Shown: positions 1 to 10,904 of the stretch, piece after piece
Layout: each line of letters starts with the position of its first letter
Numbering within the stretch: position 1 is the first letter of the stretch
Origin: Rhynchopus sp. YZ270_cl-10
Taxonomy: Eukaryota > Euglenozoa > Diplonemea > Diplonemida > Diplonemidae
Reading direction: 5' to 3'
Length of the DNA: 64,000 nucleotides
Assembly (NCBI GenBank): GCA_964035575.1
Contig: OZ037874.1
Location: 62,001-126,000, forward strand
The notes under the pieces: generated by a model
The model's database searches: none
What the model saw: the letters and a program-made list of their open reading frames with translations, nothing else
What the model was told of the DNA's origin: nothing
Position numbers and translations under genes: made by a program

Positions 1-3000
1 AATTCCCTCACCCTCGCTTGCTTCTTCTGGTCAGGGATGCCTTCCACTGACAGAGGATGCGAGCGATCCGCCCCCTCCATCGCGGTGTCGAGGTCCTCCT
101 CCTGCTCCTGCTCATCATCATCCATCTCCTCCACCTTCACACGCACCTCGGTGTCTGCCGCCTCGGCCTGTCGCCCCACCTCCTCCTCCAGCTGATCCCG
201 AGAAGGGGTTCCCCAGCTGACCCTGCCTTCCCGAACGACGATGACCGCGCTGGTCTTGCCCCAGGTGTCGCAGTATCCGGCCTCCCCTGCTATCTTCCTA
301 ACCGCCTGACGGGCGACCACCGACTCCGGGCAATCACCGTCCCCCTCCCCGTTCCCACTCCACGGCTGCTGTGTCGCCCAGCAGTACAGGAACTCGCCCG
401 GGCACGGAGAAGCACCTTGAGGACCAAAGAGAGCCATCCAGTCGCCGACACAGTCAGGTTCGAGTCCTTCAGGGTCGTCGCCCACCGCTCTCCGCACCGC
501 ATGGCAGGGGAGGAATAGCCGCCCTTCGCACACCACCCCAAAGCACCGCCCGTATGCCACCATGCGTTCCGCCTCCAGCTGTCGGGAGAGGTTCACCGCC
601 GTCAACAACAGAGTGGTCGCCTTCTGCTCCGACTCATGCTTAGCTGCGATGGCGTAATGCCTCTCGCAGCGTTGCCTGTCATACTCCGCCCGGAGCGACT
701 CTCCTGCTTCGGGGTGCCGATCGCAGTCTTCCAAGTACTGCGCATGCATCCTCTTCGCGTCCTCTGCGAGTTCCCGCTTGTGCCTGGCGGTCAGCTCCTC
801 CACACGATGCCTGTCCGCCGCCTTCGCCTGGTCCAGACGCACATTCTGTTCCTCCAGGAAACGACTCAACTCCTGCTGGCGGTCGCCAAAAGTGCCCCGA
901 AGCGCGGCCAAATCCGGTCCCCACGACCGACGATGCTCCCGCCGTACCTCCAGGGCTTGCTGCCACGCGTCCGACGCACGCTGCAACGCTTCCTTCTTAT
1001 CCTGGTCCGCCTTTTGTTGTTGCTGCTTCTGCTGTTTCCGTTGCTTCTCGTGCTTCTGCTGCTTCTGTTCTGCCTGCTGCCCCTCTTCGCCCGCCATTGG
1101 CGTGTCTACCTCCTCGACGTCCTCGCCCTCGGGAGCTGGCACTGCTGGAGAAGGAGCCCGTTTAGGTGGTGGGTCTCCGCTCCCCTCCGCAGAGGCAGCC
1201 TGAGCCGGAACATTCGAGTGCAAAAAAGACAGGGCACTGAAGTATTCCGCCCTGCCAATTTGCGACAGAGGGCAGTGCTTGGACCCCTGAGCGCAGTGCA
1301 GACATGCCAAGCCACCACACGTGTGACAGCAGAAGTGTGCGTCCGACGCATCGAAGAGCTTGCTGCATTGTTCGCACTGCAGGAAAGTGTTCGACGCCTC
1401 CGCCTCCCTCGCTCCCACAAAAGCCATGGGGCGCTCTGACTGGCACTCCCCCTTACCACCTGTGGCCTCAAAAGACAGGATGTGCTGCTGCAGAGCCGGG
1501 TCCATGGTGAGGGGCTCGTAGTGTCCCGGGATACTGCCGGATCCATCTGCCGCATCCTGGTCACCCGAGTGGAGGAGAAGGACCACTGCCTTAGGCCGTT
1601 TTCTTGGCACCATCAGAGAAGGGCGGGCGAACTCGTTGAGGATGACCACAGATACCTCAAGAGCCTCCCCTGCCCCCGCCACTGCAATGGCATCCGCCCA
1701 CGTTCGCTGGTCTCCTCTGTCCCCACTCGTCATCAGCCGCTGCCAGACCCCAAAATTAGGGACAGCCGCACTCGACAGATCAGCGCGGCCCTGGACCTTC
1801 TTCACTGCCGCCTGGCGCAGACCCTCCACCGACAAATCCGTGCGCCCGGTGGCGAAGAGCAAAGCCTCAAAAGCACAGTCCCCCGCCACAAACGACCAAG
1901 TCACCTTCGAGGCTCCCAGCTTGGCCGCCTGTTCCGTCGCCCGAGGCCTCTGCGCTGCCGGGCACTCACGCAAAAACTCCCACTCACGCACCACATCGAG
2001 ACCCGGCCCTTCCGGAATCACGGTAGCCGAATCAAACCTCCCGGTCCGCTTCCTCGGTGGCTCCACGTGGTCCGGCTTCACGTCCCTCTTGCGCTTCCCC
2101 TGCTGCTCCTCCGACCGGTCTGGAGCAGGACGACTCATATCGTCGTCAGGGTTCGCATCATCACAGAGAGGTTCCACAGCCCCTGCACTGCGGCGTCCAA
2201 ACCGGTCCATGTCCTCTGCAGACGGTGCCACATCTACCTCCACACACGGCTCCCGCTTCAGGGTGGCAATCCCTACACACATAGCACCCCGCTCCAGAAA
2301 GGAAGATGCGACCTTTTTCTGGTACGCCACCGCAATGCTCTCCCGGATGCGCAACTCTGCCGACCCTGTTAGGTGCGACGTCTGTCCCGTCGTCAGGCCT
2401 CCAAGCTGCGCAATCAAGAGGTTCGCCTCGTCGCCTGCACCCCCGAAGGCTTCAAACACAATAGGGGAGAACTTGGTGTTGATCTTGTTCAAATCCCGCT
2501 CGTGCTTCTCCCGTTTGACCTGGCCCTGGTTCTTCGCCGACCAGCCCACAAACTTCGAGGCCCCTGTTCTGTAGGAAGGCAAGGTGGGGCACACGTGGGT
2601 GATGTCCAAACAACGAGGTCCATTTTCCGCCACTCCTACTGGGAGGTAGACATCGCCTGGCCGCTTCTTAGACTCCAACTCCACTCGCACGGTCTCCTCC
2701 AAAGCAGGGTCCAAGCCCGCCCCTTGAGCCGCTCTGTACACCGAATCCCGCAAGGCGTTGTGGCGGGCGACGCGGTGTTTGGAGTAGGGGCAGCCAAAGG
2801 TGTGGTCGCCAAAGGAGTCCATGACAACCCTTTTCTGCCCCCCCTGACATGCCGAGCAAGTCGTTCCCTCCGCATGGATGGCCACCCCTAGTCGGAAACG
2901 GGTCACAACCGCAAAATCCGCTGAAGACATCTGGTTCCTTGCTGATGGTGTCGCCGTGAGGTACGTCCCAGAAAGCGGCAGGAGAAGGGACTTCATCCGT

Positions 3001-6000
3001 GCTCGGTCTCGCATGCAGAGCTGTTGCATCAACTTGTCTGCCTGGGCGTCAATCACCGCAGATGACAGACTCTGCTGCTCCAGGATCTTCTTCGGCTGGG
3101 CCCTGTCCACGTGAAACGCCACCGGTACCCTGGAGTTGTACTCCTCAGCTGCGCTGTTCCATCTCTCCTCATCCCAGGTGAAGGCCGGGTCCAAGGCCTG
3201 CGACAGTTGCAGGTTCCCTGACTGAGAGGCGAGGGACGCAGCCGTCCGATGGTCCACTGTGCGACGGATACCCAGCCCCCCAAGCGCCACAGGAAGCGCC
3301 GCCTGCGCCCTTGCCAACTCCGGCAGCGCCCCATCCGGGTCATGCAGAAGCGCAGCCAGGCACCTGTCGATCAGGTCGTCAAAGGCCGTCAGGTACTCCG
3401 CGCACTGTGGGATCCCCCGCATGTAGAACACCATGCGGCAGTAGCCTTCGCAGTATCTCAGTACGTAGAAGGCTGCCTGGGAGTCCCCGAGGTCCACAAG
3501 GGCTTCCAGGTTGCGGCGGGAATCGTCCACCTTCCGGGCCATGTACTCCTCGCAGAATGCCGCAGACCCAATGGGGATGCCCAAGAAATCGAACCCATCC
3601 ACATCCAACAGCCGGAACCCGCCTTCACCCATGGCGTCCTGTCCACCCTCGGTCAACGTGAACCCCACCGCCTTGAGCTCCTCCGTGGAGACGCCACCAG
3701 TGGAGATGAGCTCACACTTGTTCGCGTTCACCTCCAACCCCAGTTCGGAGCTACGAGTGCGCAGAACCTGGTACGCCTCAAAAACCGCCTTAGGGGACCC
3801 CCGCAGAGAGCCGTCATCGAGGTACCACAAAGTCCCATCCAGGCCTGGGTGCCCCTTCAGCTCTAGCGCCATCTGGTGGATGGTCAGGGAGAAGAGAAGC
3901 GGGCCCAAGGGATCTCCTTGTTGAGCTCCGCGCTGTGACCTTATGGTATCTCCACCATAAAACAGGCTGGAGGGCTCCAGGTAACACCATCGCACCCATG
4001 GGGCCAGCTCGGGGAGGTTCGCGTCGACCGCTCTTAGCATCGACAGGCGGTCTACGCAGTTGAACGCGTTACGGTAGTCAATTTTCAAAATGACTTTACC
4101 TTTTCCGCGGTTGCGCACGGCGTACTGCGAGATAACATCCGTCGCCACTGCCGCCCCCCTTGCCGTTGCCACCCCCACCTGGTTCCCTCGAAGAAGAAGC
4201 GTCCTAGCAGGCACCCGCACTCGCGCCGACAGAATCTTTCCCACCAGTCTGCGGAGAGTGTCCCCAACCGCAATCGGTCGCACGTCCTCCTCCAGGCCCG
4301 GCCCCTTTGCAGGCTTCCGGAGAGCCACCAAGTTAGCGCCGGCGAAGAACTCAGCCACCTCCACTGGAGCATTTCCTCGTGCCAAAGACGTCAACACTGC
4401 GGCCAGCGCTGCCAAAGTGCCCTTAGCCCGCCTCTGTAGGCAAAGTGTACGAAGGTGCGCGCCCGTCACGTTCGAGGGACCCGCCGCCGATGACTTCGGC
4501 ATGCTCCGCAGGGCCTTCATCACCTCCACCACTGTCACCGGTGGGACCTCCTGAGGCTGGGGCCAATCCGCCTGCTCCAGGGCCTTGGAGTCGGCAGCGG
4601 CTGGGTGCTTCGTCTGAAGCTTTTCCAGCGTCGCCGGTGTCTGTGGGGCGAGGCCGTCGCTGGTAGCGCAAGACATGGCCTGGCTCGGGAGTCCTGCTCT
4701 CGCTTTGGCGATGGTGCGCTTCCGTCTCCCTTCGTCAGTGTCTTCATCCGACCACCCAGAGGGCCTTGGCTTCCGCTCCTCTACCGTTTGCTCCCACAGG
4801 GCGACATACTGGCCAGCCTTCCAAGCCTCCAAGTCCTTCCCCCAGGTGCTCGTCAAACGTCGCTCCTGGTCCTTGCCCCCTCGTTCTGTCCGTGTCCGGT
4901 GCAACACTGTGAAGAACAGTGCAAGGCGCTTCCAGGCCACCTCGTCCTGGTACTCCAGGATGTCCATGAGGACCCTCAGGAAGAGCTCGCTGTACAGCTG
5001 TAGGTGTTTGTCTGGGCACCCGCCCTTCAGCTGGATCCTGGTGGTCCCCATGACTTCAAAGGAGGGGAGGTCATCCTGATCTGTCAGCATTCCTCGACTG
5101 GAGGGAGACGGAGCGGTGAAGCCTTCTTCGCCAAAGTGCACCGTACAGGTGTTGCAGACCTCCTTGCTCTGCGGCAATAGCATGTCGCACTGATCGTTCG
5201 CACAGCGCGACATGCCCAAGTGGCCCAACAGCTCGTCGGGGATGTACGCCCCATCGGCCTGGTGGCGACGCATGTGCTGCAGCAAGCCCTTACGAGACAG
5301 GCCCCCGACCGCATCACTCGAAGACAAAATTCCCGCTCTGCATCCATCAAAGGGGCAGAACACCCGATCCGCATTGATGTGTCCCAGCTTGGTAGCCAGG
5401 GGGGCGGTGGTGGTGGTGTTGGTGGGGATGATGCCATCCAAATGCGCTGTGTCCAGCACTGCCTGCCGAGCCTCCTTCCTCATCTTCTCTGCCATCCCCT
5501 CCTTGGTCTTCCCCACCTCCGGGACAAGCTCCACTGCCTCAAAGTGAGAGTCACAGAGAGCGATGACGACCGTGGGAAGTTTCGCTTGGAAGCTCTCCGC
5601 GTACGACTTGGCGACTCTTTTGCTACCAGGGGTGATGCGCACGAGGGGGTTCTCTTCCGATGCCTGCACCACCACGATGTTGATGCGGGATGCTGTCGCG
5701 GTGAGCTGAAGCCCCAAGTGGTTGAGGTGGGCCTCGCCGGTCACACCATTGGCAAACTCCGTCATGGCCTCCTGCGACCCCAGCACCTGCACCAGGCGGT
5801 TCGACACCTCCACTGCTGTGTCATACAGCTGCTTGCGCATTGCCCTCACGTCCGGCTGCGTGTCGTGGTCCCAGAGGTGTAGTGCCACATAACCACAATC
5901 ATTAGTAGACACGTTGGGGATGCGTTTAGCTCCAAACTTCGCCAGAGTCGCGTCCACAGACACCGCCTGCTCTGTATACGCAGGAGCGTTCACGTTTGCG

Positions 6001-6929
6001 CACCCACCGGTCAACGCAAACGGGGACAAGCTTACCGGGTGCTCCGGATCAGCAGGGGCAGGGCGCAGGTCCCAGGGCGTCACCGCTCGCCACAACAACG
6101 ACAGCAAGACCAGTAGGGACACCGCCAGCATGCCAAATGCCATCCCGATCCTACGAGTCCACCTGCGTGCTGCCACACGGCGCACCTCCAAGAGAAGAAC
6201 CCAGCCAAGTGGGCGCGCGACGCCGACCAGTGCCACAAAACCCGCCAAACAACCACCTGCGGACCATGCAACCCACACCCACTCGGCTGCACGCACCGAC
6301 AACTGACCCACCCCCATCACACTGGCTCTCACCAAGCTGGCAGCCACTCGGATCCCTCCGGTCCATCGGTGCACTCGCTCGCTCGCCCCTTCCAGCCACC
6401 GCCACCCCCTGCGTGCGCGGCACAGTCCCCGCAGCAGACCCACCCCCAGCACCTCCGCGTCCCGAAACAGCGCACAACCCAAAGCATGTGGCGCTGACCT
6501 CCCAAGCTCAGACCCCACAAAAACCAGAACCCAGATGGCCACACACTGCAAAGCACCTCTCAACGCATCGGCGACCCTGATCCTGCGGAAAACTGGGTGC
6601 GCTGCCGGGGAGGGCGGACGATTGCAGGGCGCCTTGCGCCGACGGAGCCTGCCCGCCTGTGACTTGGTCCAGTTCAAGGACCGGTGTCCTCGTCGCGTCC
6701 TCCTGGTCCTCCTGCCCACCAGCCACAAAATGAGATGACTGAGGGTAGGGGCGCGTCTGTCCTTCCACAGATCCAGGACCGCGAACGACACAAACACTCC
6801 CCACTCAGGTGCCTCGGCTACCCAGCAGGGGTCAGGCTGACGCAAGGAGGTGAAGACCTCCCAGAGGTTGCACCACCAGTCGAACCAAAACTCTATCTGT
6901 ACACACCCCTTTTGCCACACCCGCATCAT
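1..6929 (-). CDS. Non-LTR retrotransposon (LINE) polyprotein with two OTU-like domains, partial
   Basis: One stop-free frame runs from about 9446 down to the left edge; the 3' end is outside the window. The start is uncertain: ATGs lie at 6983, 6929 and 6143. I use 6929 and note that the hydrophobic, Arg-rich part above 6143 may be untranslated. Domains in order: OTU-like protease (NDCGYVAL Cys near 5897, SHFEAV His near 5546); C2H2/Cys fingers (CPFDGC to HMRRH, 5360-5155); reverse transcriptase (RPIAVG near 4275, DYRNAF near 4080, QQGDPLGP near 3940, YLDD near 3830); CCHC and restriction-like endonuclease (CSAC..GDHTFGC..RHN, RPGDVYLP, LDITH, 2860-2440); second OTU-like domain (GDCAFEAL Cys near 1877, GHYEPL His near 1523); Cys-rich finger near 1380-1300; coiled coil near 1080-650; acidic stretch near 150-80. 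The Cys-His spacing is about 117 residues in both OTU-like domains. The layout fits a site-specific (R2/NeSL/CRE-like) LINE. No frame break was seen where I checked. Confidence 0.85.
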   Translation of the reverse strand, partial: MMRVWQKGCVQIEFWFDWWCNLWEVFTSLRQPDPCWVAEAPEWGVFVSFAVLDLWKDRRAPTLSHLILWLVGRRTRRTRRGHRSLNWTKSQAGRLRRRKAPCNRPPSPAAHPVFRRIRVADALRGALQCVAIWVLVFVGSELGRSAPHALGCALFRDAEVLGVGLLRGLCRARRGWRWLEGASERVHRWTGGIRVAASLVRASVMGVGQLSVRAAEWVWVAWSAGGCLAGFVALVGVARPLGWVLLLEVRRVAARRWTRRIGMAFGMLAVSLLVLLSLLWRAVTPWDLRPAPADPEHPVSLSPFALTGGCANVNAPAYTEQAVSVDATLAKFGAKRIPNVSTNDCGYVALHLWDHDTQPDVRAMRKQLYDTAVEVSNRLVQVLGSQEAMTEFANGVTGEAHLNHLGLQLTATASRINIVVVQASEENPLVRITPGSKRVAKSYAESFQAKLPTVVIALCDSHFEAVELVPEVGKTKEGMAEKMRKEARQAVLDTAHLDGIIPTNTTTTAPLATKLGHINADRVFCPFDGCRAGILSSSDAVGGLSRKGLLQHMRRHQADGAYIPDELLGHLGMSRCANDQCDMLLPQSKEVCNTCTVHFGEEGFTAPSPSSRGMLTDQDDLPSFEVMGTTRIQLKGGCPDKHLQLYSELFLRVLMDILEYQDEVAWKRLALFFTVLHRTRTERGGKDQERRLTSTWGKDLEAWKAGQYVALWEQTVEERKPRPSGWSDEDTDEGRRKRTIAKARAGLPSQAMSCATSDGLAPQTPATLEKLQTKHPAAADSKALEQADWPQPQEVPPVTVVEVMKALRSMPKSSAAGPSNVTGAHLRTLCLQRRAKGTLAALAAVLTSLARGNAPVEVAEFFAGANLVALRKPAKGPGLEEDVRPIAVGDTLRRLVGKILSARVRVPARTLLLRGNQVGVATARGAAVATDVISQYAVRNRGKGKVILKIDYRNAFNCVDRLSMLRAVDANLPELAPWVRWCYLEPSSLFYGGDTIRSQRGAQQGDPLGPLLFSLTIHQMALELKGHPGLDGTLWYLDDGSLRGSPKAVFEAYQVLRTRSSELGLEVNANKCELISTGGVSTEELKAVGFTLTEGGQDAMGEGGFRLLDVDGFDFLGIPIGSAAFCEEYMARKVDDSRRNLEALVDLGDSQAAFYVLRYCEGYCRMVFYMRGIPQCAEYLTAFDDLIDRCLAALLHDPDGALPELARAQAALPVALGGLGIRRTVDHRTAASLASQSGNLQLSQALDPAFTWDEERWNSAAEEYNSRVPVAFHVDRAQPKKILEQQSLSSAVIDAQADKLMQQLCMRDRARMKSLLLPLSGTYLTATPSARNQMSSADFAVVTRFRLGVAIHAEGTTCSACQGGQKRVVMDSFGDHTFGCPYSKHRVARHNALRDSVYRAAQGAGLDPALEETVRVELESKKRPGDVYLPVGVAENGPRCLDITHVCPTLPSYRTGASKFVGWSAKNQGQVKREKHERDLNKINTKFSPIVFEAFGGAGDEANLLIAQLGGLTTGQTSHLTGSAELRIRESIAVAYQKKVASSFLERGAMCVGIATLKREPCVEVDVAPSAEDMDRFGRRSAGAVEPLCDDANPDDDMSRPAPDRSEEQQGKRKRDVKPDHVEPPRKRTGRFDSATVIPEGPGLDVVREWEFLRECPAAQRPRATEQAAKLGASKVTWSFVAGDCAFEALLFATGRTDLSVEGLRQAAVKKVQGRADLSSAAVPNFGVWQRLMTSGDRGDQRTWADAIAVAGAGEALEVSVVILNEFARPSLMVPRKRPKAVVLLLHSGDQDAADGSGSIPGHYEPLTMDPALQQHILSFEATGGKGECQSERPMAFVGAREAEASNTFLQCEQCSKLFDASDAHFCCHTCGGLACLHCAQGSKHCPLSQIGRAEYFSALSFLHSNVPAQAASAEGSGDPPPKRAPSPAVPAPEGEDVEEVDTPMAGEEGQQAEQKQQKHEKQRKQQKQQQQKADQDKKEALQRASDAWQQALEVRREHRRSWGPDLAALRGTFGDRQQELSRFLEEQNVRLDQAKAADRHRVEELTARHKRELAEDAKRMHAQYLEDCDRHPEAGESLRAEYDRQRCERHYAIAAKHESEQKATTLLLTAVNLSRQLEAERMVAYGRCFGVVCEGRLFLPCHAVRRAVGDDPEGLEPDCVGDWMALFGPQGASPCPGEFLYCWATQQPWSGNGEGDGDCPESVVARQAVRKIAGEAGYCDTWGKTSAVIVVREGRVSWGTPSRDQLEEEVGRQAEAADTEVRVKVEEMDDDEQEQEEDLDTAMEGADRSHPLSVEGIPDQKKQARVRE

Positions 6930-7009
6930 CACACAGCCACTCTGTCCTTCTCGCCCCGCAAGGCTGACCCCGAACACCAGCATACCTCGCTCACCACCCC
7001 CTAGGTTGT

Positions 7010-8245
7010 TGTCGCTGATGTTGTTGCTGCGTCTGCTGTTGATGTTGGTGCTGCTGTTGGACCTGCTGTTGGAACTGCTGCTGCAGAAGTCTTTGGAACT
7101 GCAGTTGAAACTGCTGTTGTGCCTGCTGTTGGAACTGCTGCTGGAACTGCTTTTGGAGACGCTGTTGGAACCGCTGCTGCAGAAGTCTGTGGAACTGCTG
7201 TTGAAACTGCTGTTAAGCCTACTGTTGGAACTGCTGTTGGACCTGCCGTTAGAGCTGCTGCCGCAGAAGTCCTTGCTGATGAAACTGCTGTTGTGCCTGC
7301 TGTTGTGCCTGTTGCTGGAACTGCTTTTGGAAACGCTGTTGGAACTGCTGCTGCAGAAGCCATTGGAACTGCTGTTGAAACTGCTGTTGTTGAGCCTGCT
7401 GTTGGAACTGCTGATGGACCTGCCGTTGGAGCTGCTGCTGCAGAAGTCTTTGGAACTACAGTTGAAACTGCTGTTGTGCCTGCTGTTGGAACTGCTGCTG
7501 GACCTGCTGTTGGACCTGCTGTTGGAACCGCTGCTGCAGAAGTCTGTGGAACTGCTGTTGAAACTGCTGTTAAGCCTACTGTTGGAACTGCTGTTGGACC
7601 TGCCGTTAGAGCTGCTGCCGCAGAAGTCCTTGCTGTTGAAACTGCTGTTGTTGAGCCTGCTGTTGGAACTGCTGATGGACCTGCCGTTGGAGCTGCTGCT
7701 GCAGAAGTCTTTGGAACTACAGTTGAAACTGCTGTTGTGCCTGCTGTTGGAACTGCTGCTGGACCTGCTGTTGGACCTGCTGTTGGAACCGCTGCTGCAG
7801 AAGTCTGTGGAACTGCTGTTGAAACTGCTGTTAAGCCTACTGTTGGAACTGCTGTTGGACCTGCCGTTAGAGCTGCTGCCGCAGAAGTCCTTGCTGTTGA
7901 AACTGCTGTTGTTGAGCCTGCTGTTGGAACTGCTGATGGACCTGCCGTTGGAGCTGCTGCTGCAGAAGTCTTTGGAACTGCAGTTGAAACTGCTGTTGTG
8001 CCTGCTGTTGGAACTGCTGCTGGAACTGCTGCTGGAACTGCTTTTGGAAACGCTCGTGGAACTGCTGCTGCAGAAGCCGTTGGAACTGCTGTTTAAACTG
8101 CTGTTGTGCCTGCTGTTGGAACTGCTGTTGGACCTGCTGTTGGAACCGCTGCTGCAGAAGCCTTTGGAACTGCTGGTGAAAAAGCTGTAGAGCCTGCTGT
8201 TGGAACTGCTGCTGTAAAGGCCTTTGGAACTGCTGCTGCTGCACA
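7010..8245. repeat. CTG/TTG-rich degenerate tandem array (leader of the LINE?)
   Basis: About 1.2 kb is built from variants of a 12- to 15-base motif such as ctgctgttggaa and ctgctgctggac. A higher-order unit of roughly 240 bp recurs (compare 7441-7680 with 7681-7920). All units are multiples of three, so several frames stay open on both strands: Leu-rich or Val/Ala/Gly/Thr-rich on plus, Gln/Phe-rich or Ser/Asn-rich on minus. The Ser/Asn frame is continuous with the LINE frame. No recognisable domain is present, so I treat it as a repeat and not as a gene. From 8246 to 8580 the sequence is a G/T-rich spacer with two related ctgctatca segments. Confidence 0.8.
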
Positions 8246-8582
8246 CCAGGGGTGATACTGGGACCCCACCCAGGACTCCGAAGATTTCGTTTTTGCTGCT
8301 ATCACAGTTGCAGCCACTGATGTGGTTGGGCATACATTGCCTCTTTTTGGGGATATCATGGGGGGAAGGGGGGTGTGGGTTGTTATGACAACAGTTCTTT
8401 GCTTTGTTGCCTCCACACACGTTTTTGTTGCTGCTATCAAAGCTGCAGCTGCTTGGGTTGTTGGGCTCAAGAGGCCTCTTTTTGGGGTAAAAAAGGGGGG
8501 GAAGGGGGCTCCTGCCACTGATGAGGAAGCTGTTGTAGCTGCCGCTCCTGCTGTTGGTGCTCCTGCTACTGCTGTTGATGCA

Positions 8583-8602
8583 GCTTAAGTTGTTGCTCCT
8601 GT

Positions 8603-8643
<41 letters not shown>

Positions 8644-9276
8644 TTGTTGCTGCTGCTCTTGTTGCTGCTGTTGCTGCTGCTGCAGTTGCAGCTGGTGTAG
8701 CATATGTTGTTGCTGCTGTTGCTGCTGCTGCTGCTGTTGCTGCTTTTGTTGCTGCTGTTGCTGCTGCTGCTGTTGCTGCTGTTGCTGCTGTTGCTGCTGT
8801 TGCTGCTGTTGCTGCTGTTGCTGCTGTTGCTGCTGTTGCTGCCGTTGTTGCTGCTGCTGCAGTTGCAGCTGGTGTAGTATATGCTGCTGTTGCTGCTGTT
8901 GCTGCTGTTGCTGCTGTTGCTGCTGTTGCTGCTGTTGCTGCTGTTGCTGCTGTTGCTGCTGTTGCTGCTGTTGCTGCTGTTGCTGCTGTTGCTGCTGTTG
9001 CTGCTGTTGCTGCTGTTGCTGCCGTTGTTGCTGCTGCTGCAGTTGCAGCTGGTGTAGTATATGCTGCTGTTGCTGCTGTTGCTGCTGTTGCTGCTGTTGC
9101 TGCTGTTGCTGCTGTTGCTGCTGTTGCTGCTGTTGCTGCTGTTGCTGCTGTTGCTGCTGTTGCTGCCGTTGTTGCTGCTGCTGCAGTTGCAGCTGGTGTA
9201 GTATATGCTGCTGTTGCTGCTGTTGCTGCTCTTGTTGTTGCTGCTGGTGTAGCTCCTGCTGCTGCTGCTGATGCAG
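8583..9276. repeat. (TTGCTGCTG)n trinucleotide-type array with four longer repeats
   Basis: An almost pure array of ttg and ctg triplets is arranged in larger repeats of about 170 bp. Each ends in a block containing cagttgcagctggtgtag and tatatg, seen near 8683, 8863, 9043 and 9183. On the minus strand it reads as poly-Gln (a 268-codon open frame ending at 8566), as Ala/Thr, or as Ser/Asn in frame with the LINE. The Gln frame is not joined to any recognisable domain, so translation is unproven. Confidence 0.85.
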
Positions 9277-9512
9277 ACATGCAGCACCACCCACAACGCC
9301 CCCAAAAGGGCCTTCCTCCTCATTTTTAAAAAAGCAAAAACCAAAAAACGAAAACAAAGAAGGACAAGACACACTACGCCTTGCGCTTCGCCGGCCTGCA
9401 CTCCTCTACCGTTGCCCAGGGACCGCCCCGTGGAGGCGTACAAGGCTCACAATAAAACAAAGGAAAGGGGGAGGGAGGGAGGGTAAAAAGAAAGGACAAG
9501 TGTGTTGTAATG

Positions 9513-9885
9513 TGTAAAAAAATGGTCCCCTGTAATGTGTAAAAAAATGGTCCCCTGTAAAAAAATGGTCCCCTGTAAAAAAATGGTCCCCTGTAAAAAA
9601 ATGGTCCCCTGTAAAAAAATGGTCCCCTGTAAAAAAATGGTCCCCTGTAAAAAAATGGTCCCCTGTAAAAAAATGGTCCCCTGTAAAAAAATGGTCCCCT
9701 GTAAAAAAATGGTCCCCTGTAAAAAAATGGTCCCCTGTAAAAAAATGGTCCCCTGTAAAAAAATGGTCCCCTGTAAAAAAATGGTCCCCTGTAAAAAAAT
9801 GGTCCCCTGTAAAAAAATGGTCCCCTGTAAAAAAATGGTCCCCTGTAAAAAAATGGTCCCCTGTAAAAAAATGGTCCCCAGTAGC
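9513..9885. repeat. 18-bp tandem array, about 20 copies
   Basis: The unit is tgtaaaaaaatggtcccc, repeated about 18 times without visible variation after two longer first copies that carry an extra aatg. Since 18 is a multiple of three, frames stay open on both strands (KKMVPC on plus, GTIFLQ on minus). This is a consequence of the unit length and not evidence for a gene. Confidence 0.95.
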
Positions 9886-10904
9886 AAAATGAACCCCAGT
9901 GGCCTTTTTTTCCTTTTTTTTTTTTTTTTCCCGGTGGGCCGGGTTTTGAATGTTTTTAGTGTTTTCTTTTTCCCAGAGAGGGTTGGGGGGAGGTGATCAG
10001 GGGTCTCAGGGACCTCGAATCAAAACAGAGGTGTCTTGACAGAAAAGGCTCAAAGGTGCAGAGGTCTGTTTAGCCTTACAGCAAATCCTTTAAAAAAGGA
10101 AAGGCCTTGAGACATAACAAAAGAGGGTTTTGAGGCAGACGGAGGGGCTCAACAAATAAGACCTTCCAGGACCCAAGTTTTTTCTAGCCCACAGCAACAT
10201 AGGTAGAAAGAACATGAGAGGAAGAAGGGACTTACCTGCATGTGAGATGAAGAGGGAAATAGGCAGAGGAGAAGGAGGGGCTTTTTCACTTCAGGGGTTC
10301 TTGATGGTCAGGGCTGGGTTTCTTCTAGGTGGAGATTCCCATGGGTAGACCAAAAAGAGAGAGTAGGTTGAGGTGAAAAAGTTTGGGACAATAAAGACAA
10401 TAAAGACAATGTAAAACAGTTGAAACAATGACAATAACATACAGACAGACCAAGTGATGACCTCCCATGCCTCAGGGGCAAGGATGTTCAGCTGGTTCTG
10501 GGTTAGTTTCCTGAATCTGGAGGGGGGGTGAGCGAATCATACAACCCTTCAGTATGGAAACGGAGTCTTGGGCAAGCCTGTGAAAAAGAGGAATAATGGA
10601 ACAAAAGGACAAGGGTAAAAAAAATATTAACAAGGGGGTGAATAAAATAAAGAAAATATTAACAAACTAGACAAGGGGGTGAGGGGTAAAAAATGGGAGT
10701 TGTGTTTTTGAATTTTCTGTACAATATTGGATCTGTGCACAGGGGGCATTACCCCTCTAACAGCAAGGGTAAAGTTGAAAATAAAGGAAAGTGCTTCTTT
10801 GAGGCACTATGACACTTTGACAATCTATTTTTTGAAAGTAAAGTAAAAAGAAGTGCATCCTGGTGGCACTTTGACACTGGCAAACATTCTATTATTATTC
10901 TATT
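9886..10904. other. Spacer, no gene seen
   Basis: A poly-T run lies at about 9904-9928, followed by purine-rich unique-looking sequence. There are only short open frames and no recognisable product. Short direct repeats such as acaataaagacaataaag near 10390 and aaaatattaacaa near 10620-10670 occur. Confidence 0.6.

Noticed and set aside
636-5882. Many plus-strand frames of 100-312 codons
   Set aside because: Shadows of the LINE coding frame on minus, which has recognisable RT and endonuclease motifs.
6850-8190. Leu-rich 446-codon and Val/Ala-rich 325-codon plus-strand frames
   Set aside because: They are readings of the CTG/TTG array; no domain and equal openness on the opposite strand.
8566-9372. 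Poly-Gln protein on minus
   Set aside because: Pure repeat translation with no adjoining domain; kept only as a repeat.
9513-9885. CRISPR-like array
   Set aside because: Contiguous 18-bp tandem units with no spacers, in eukaryotic DNA.
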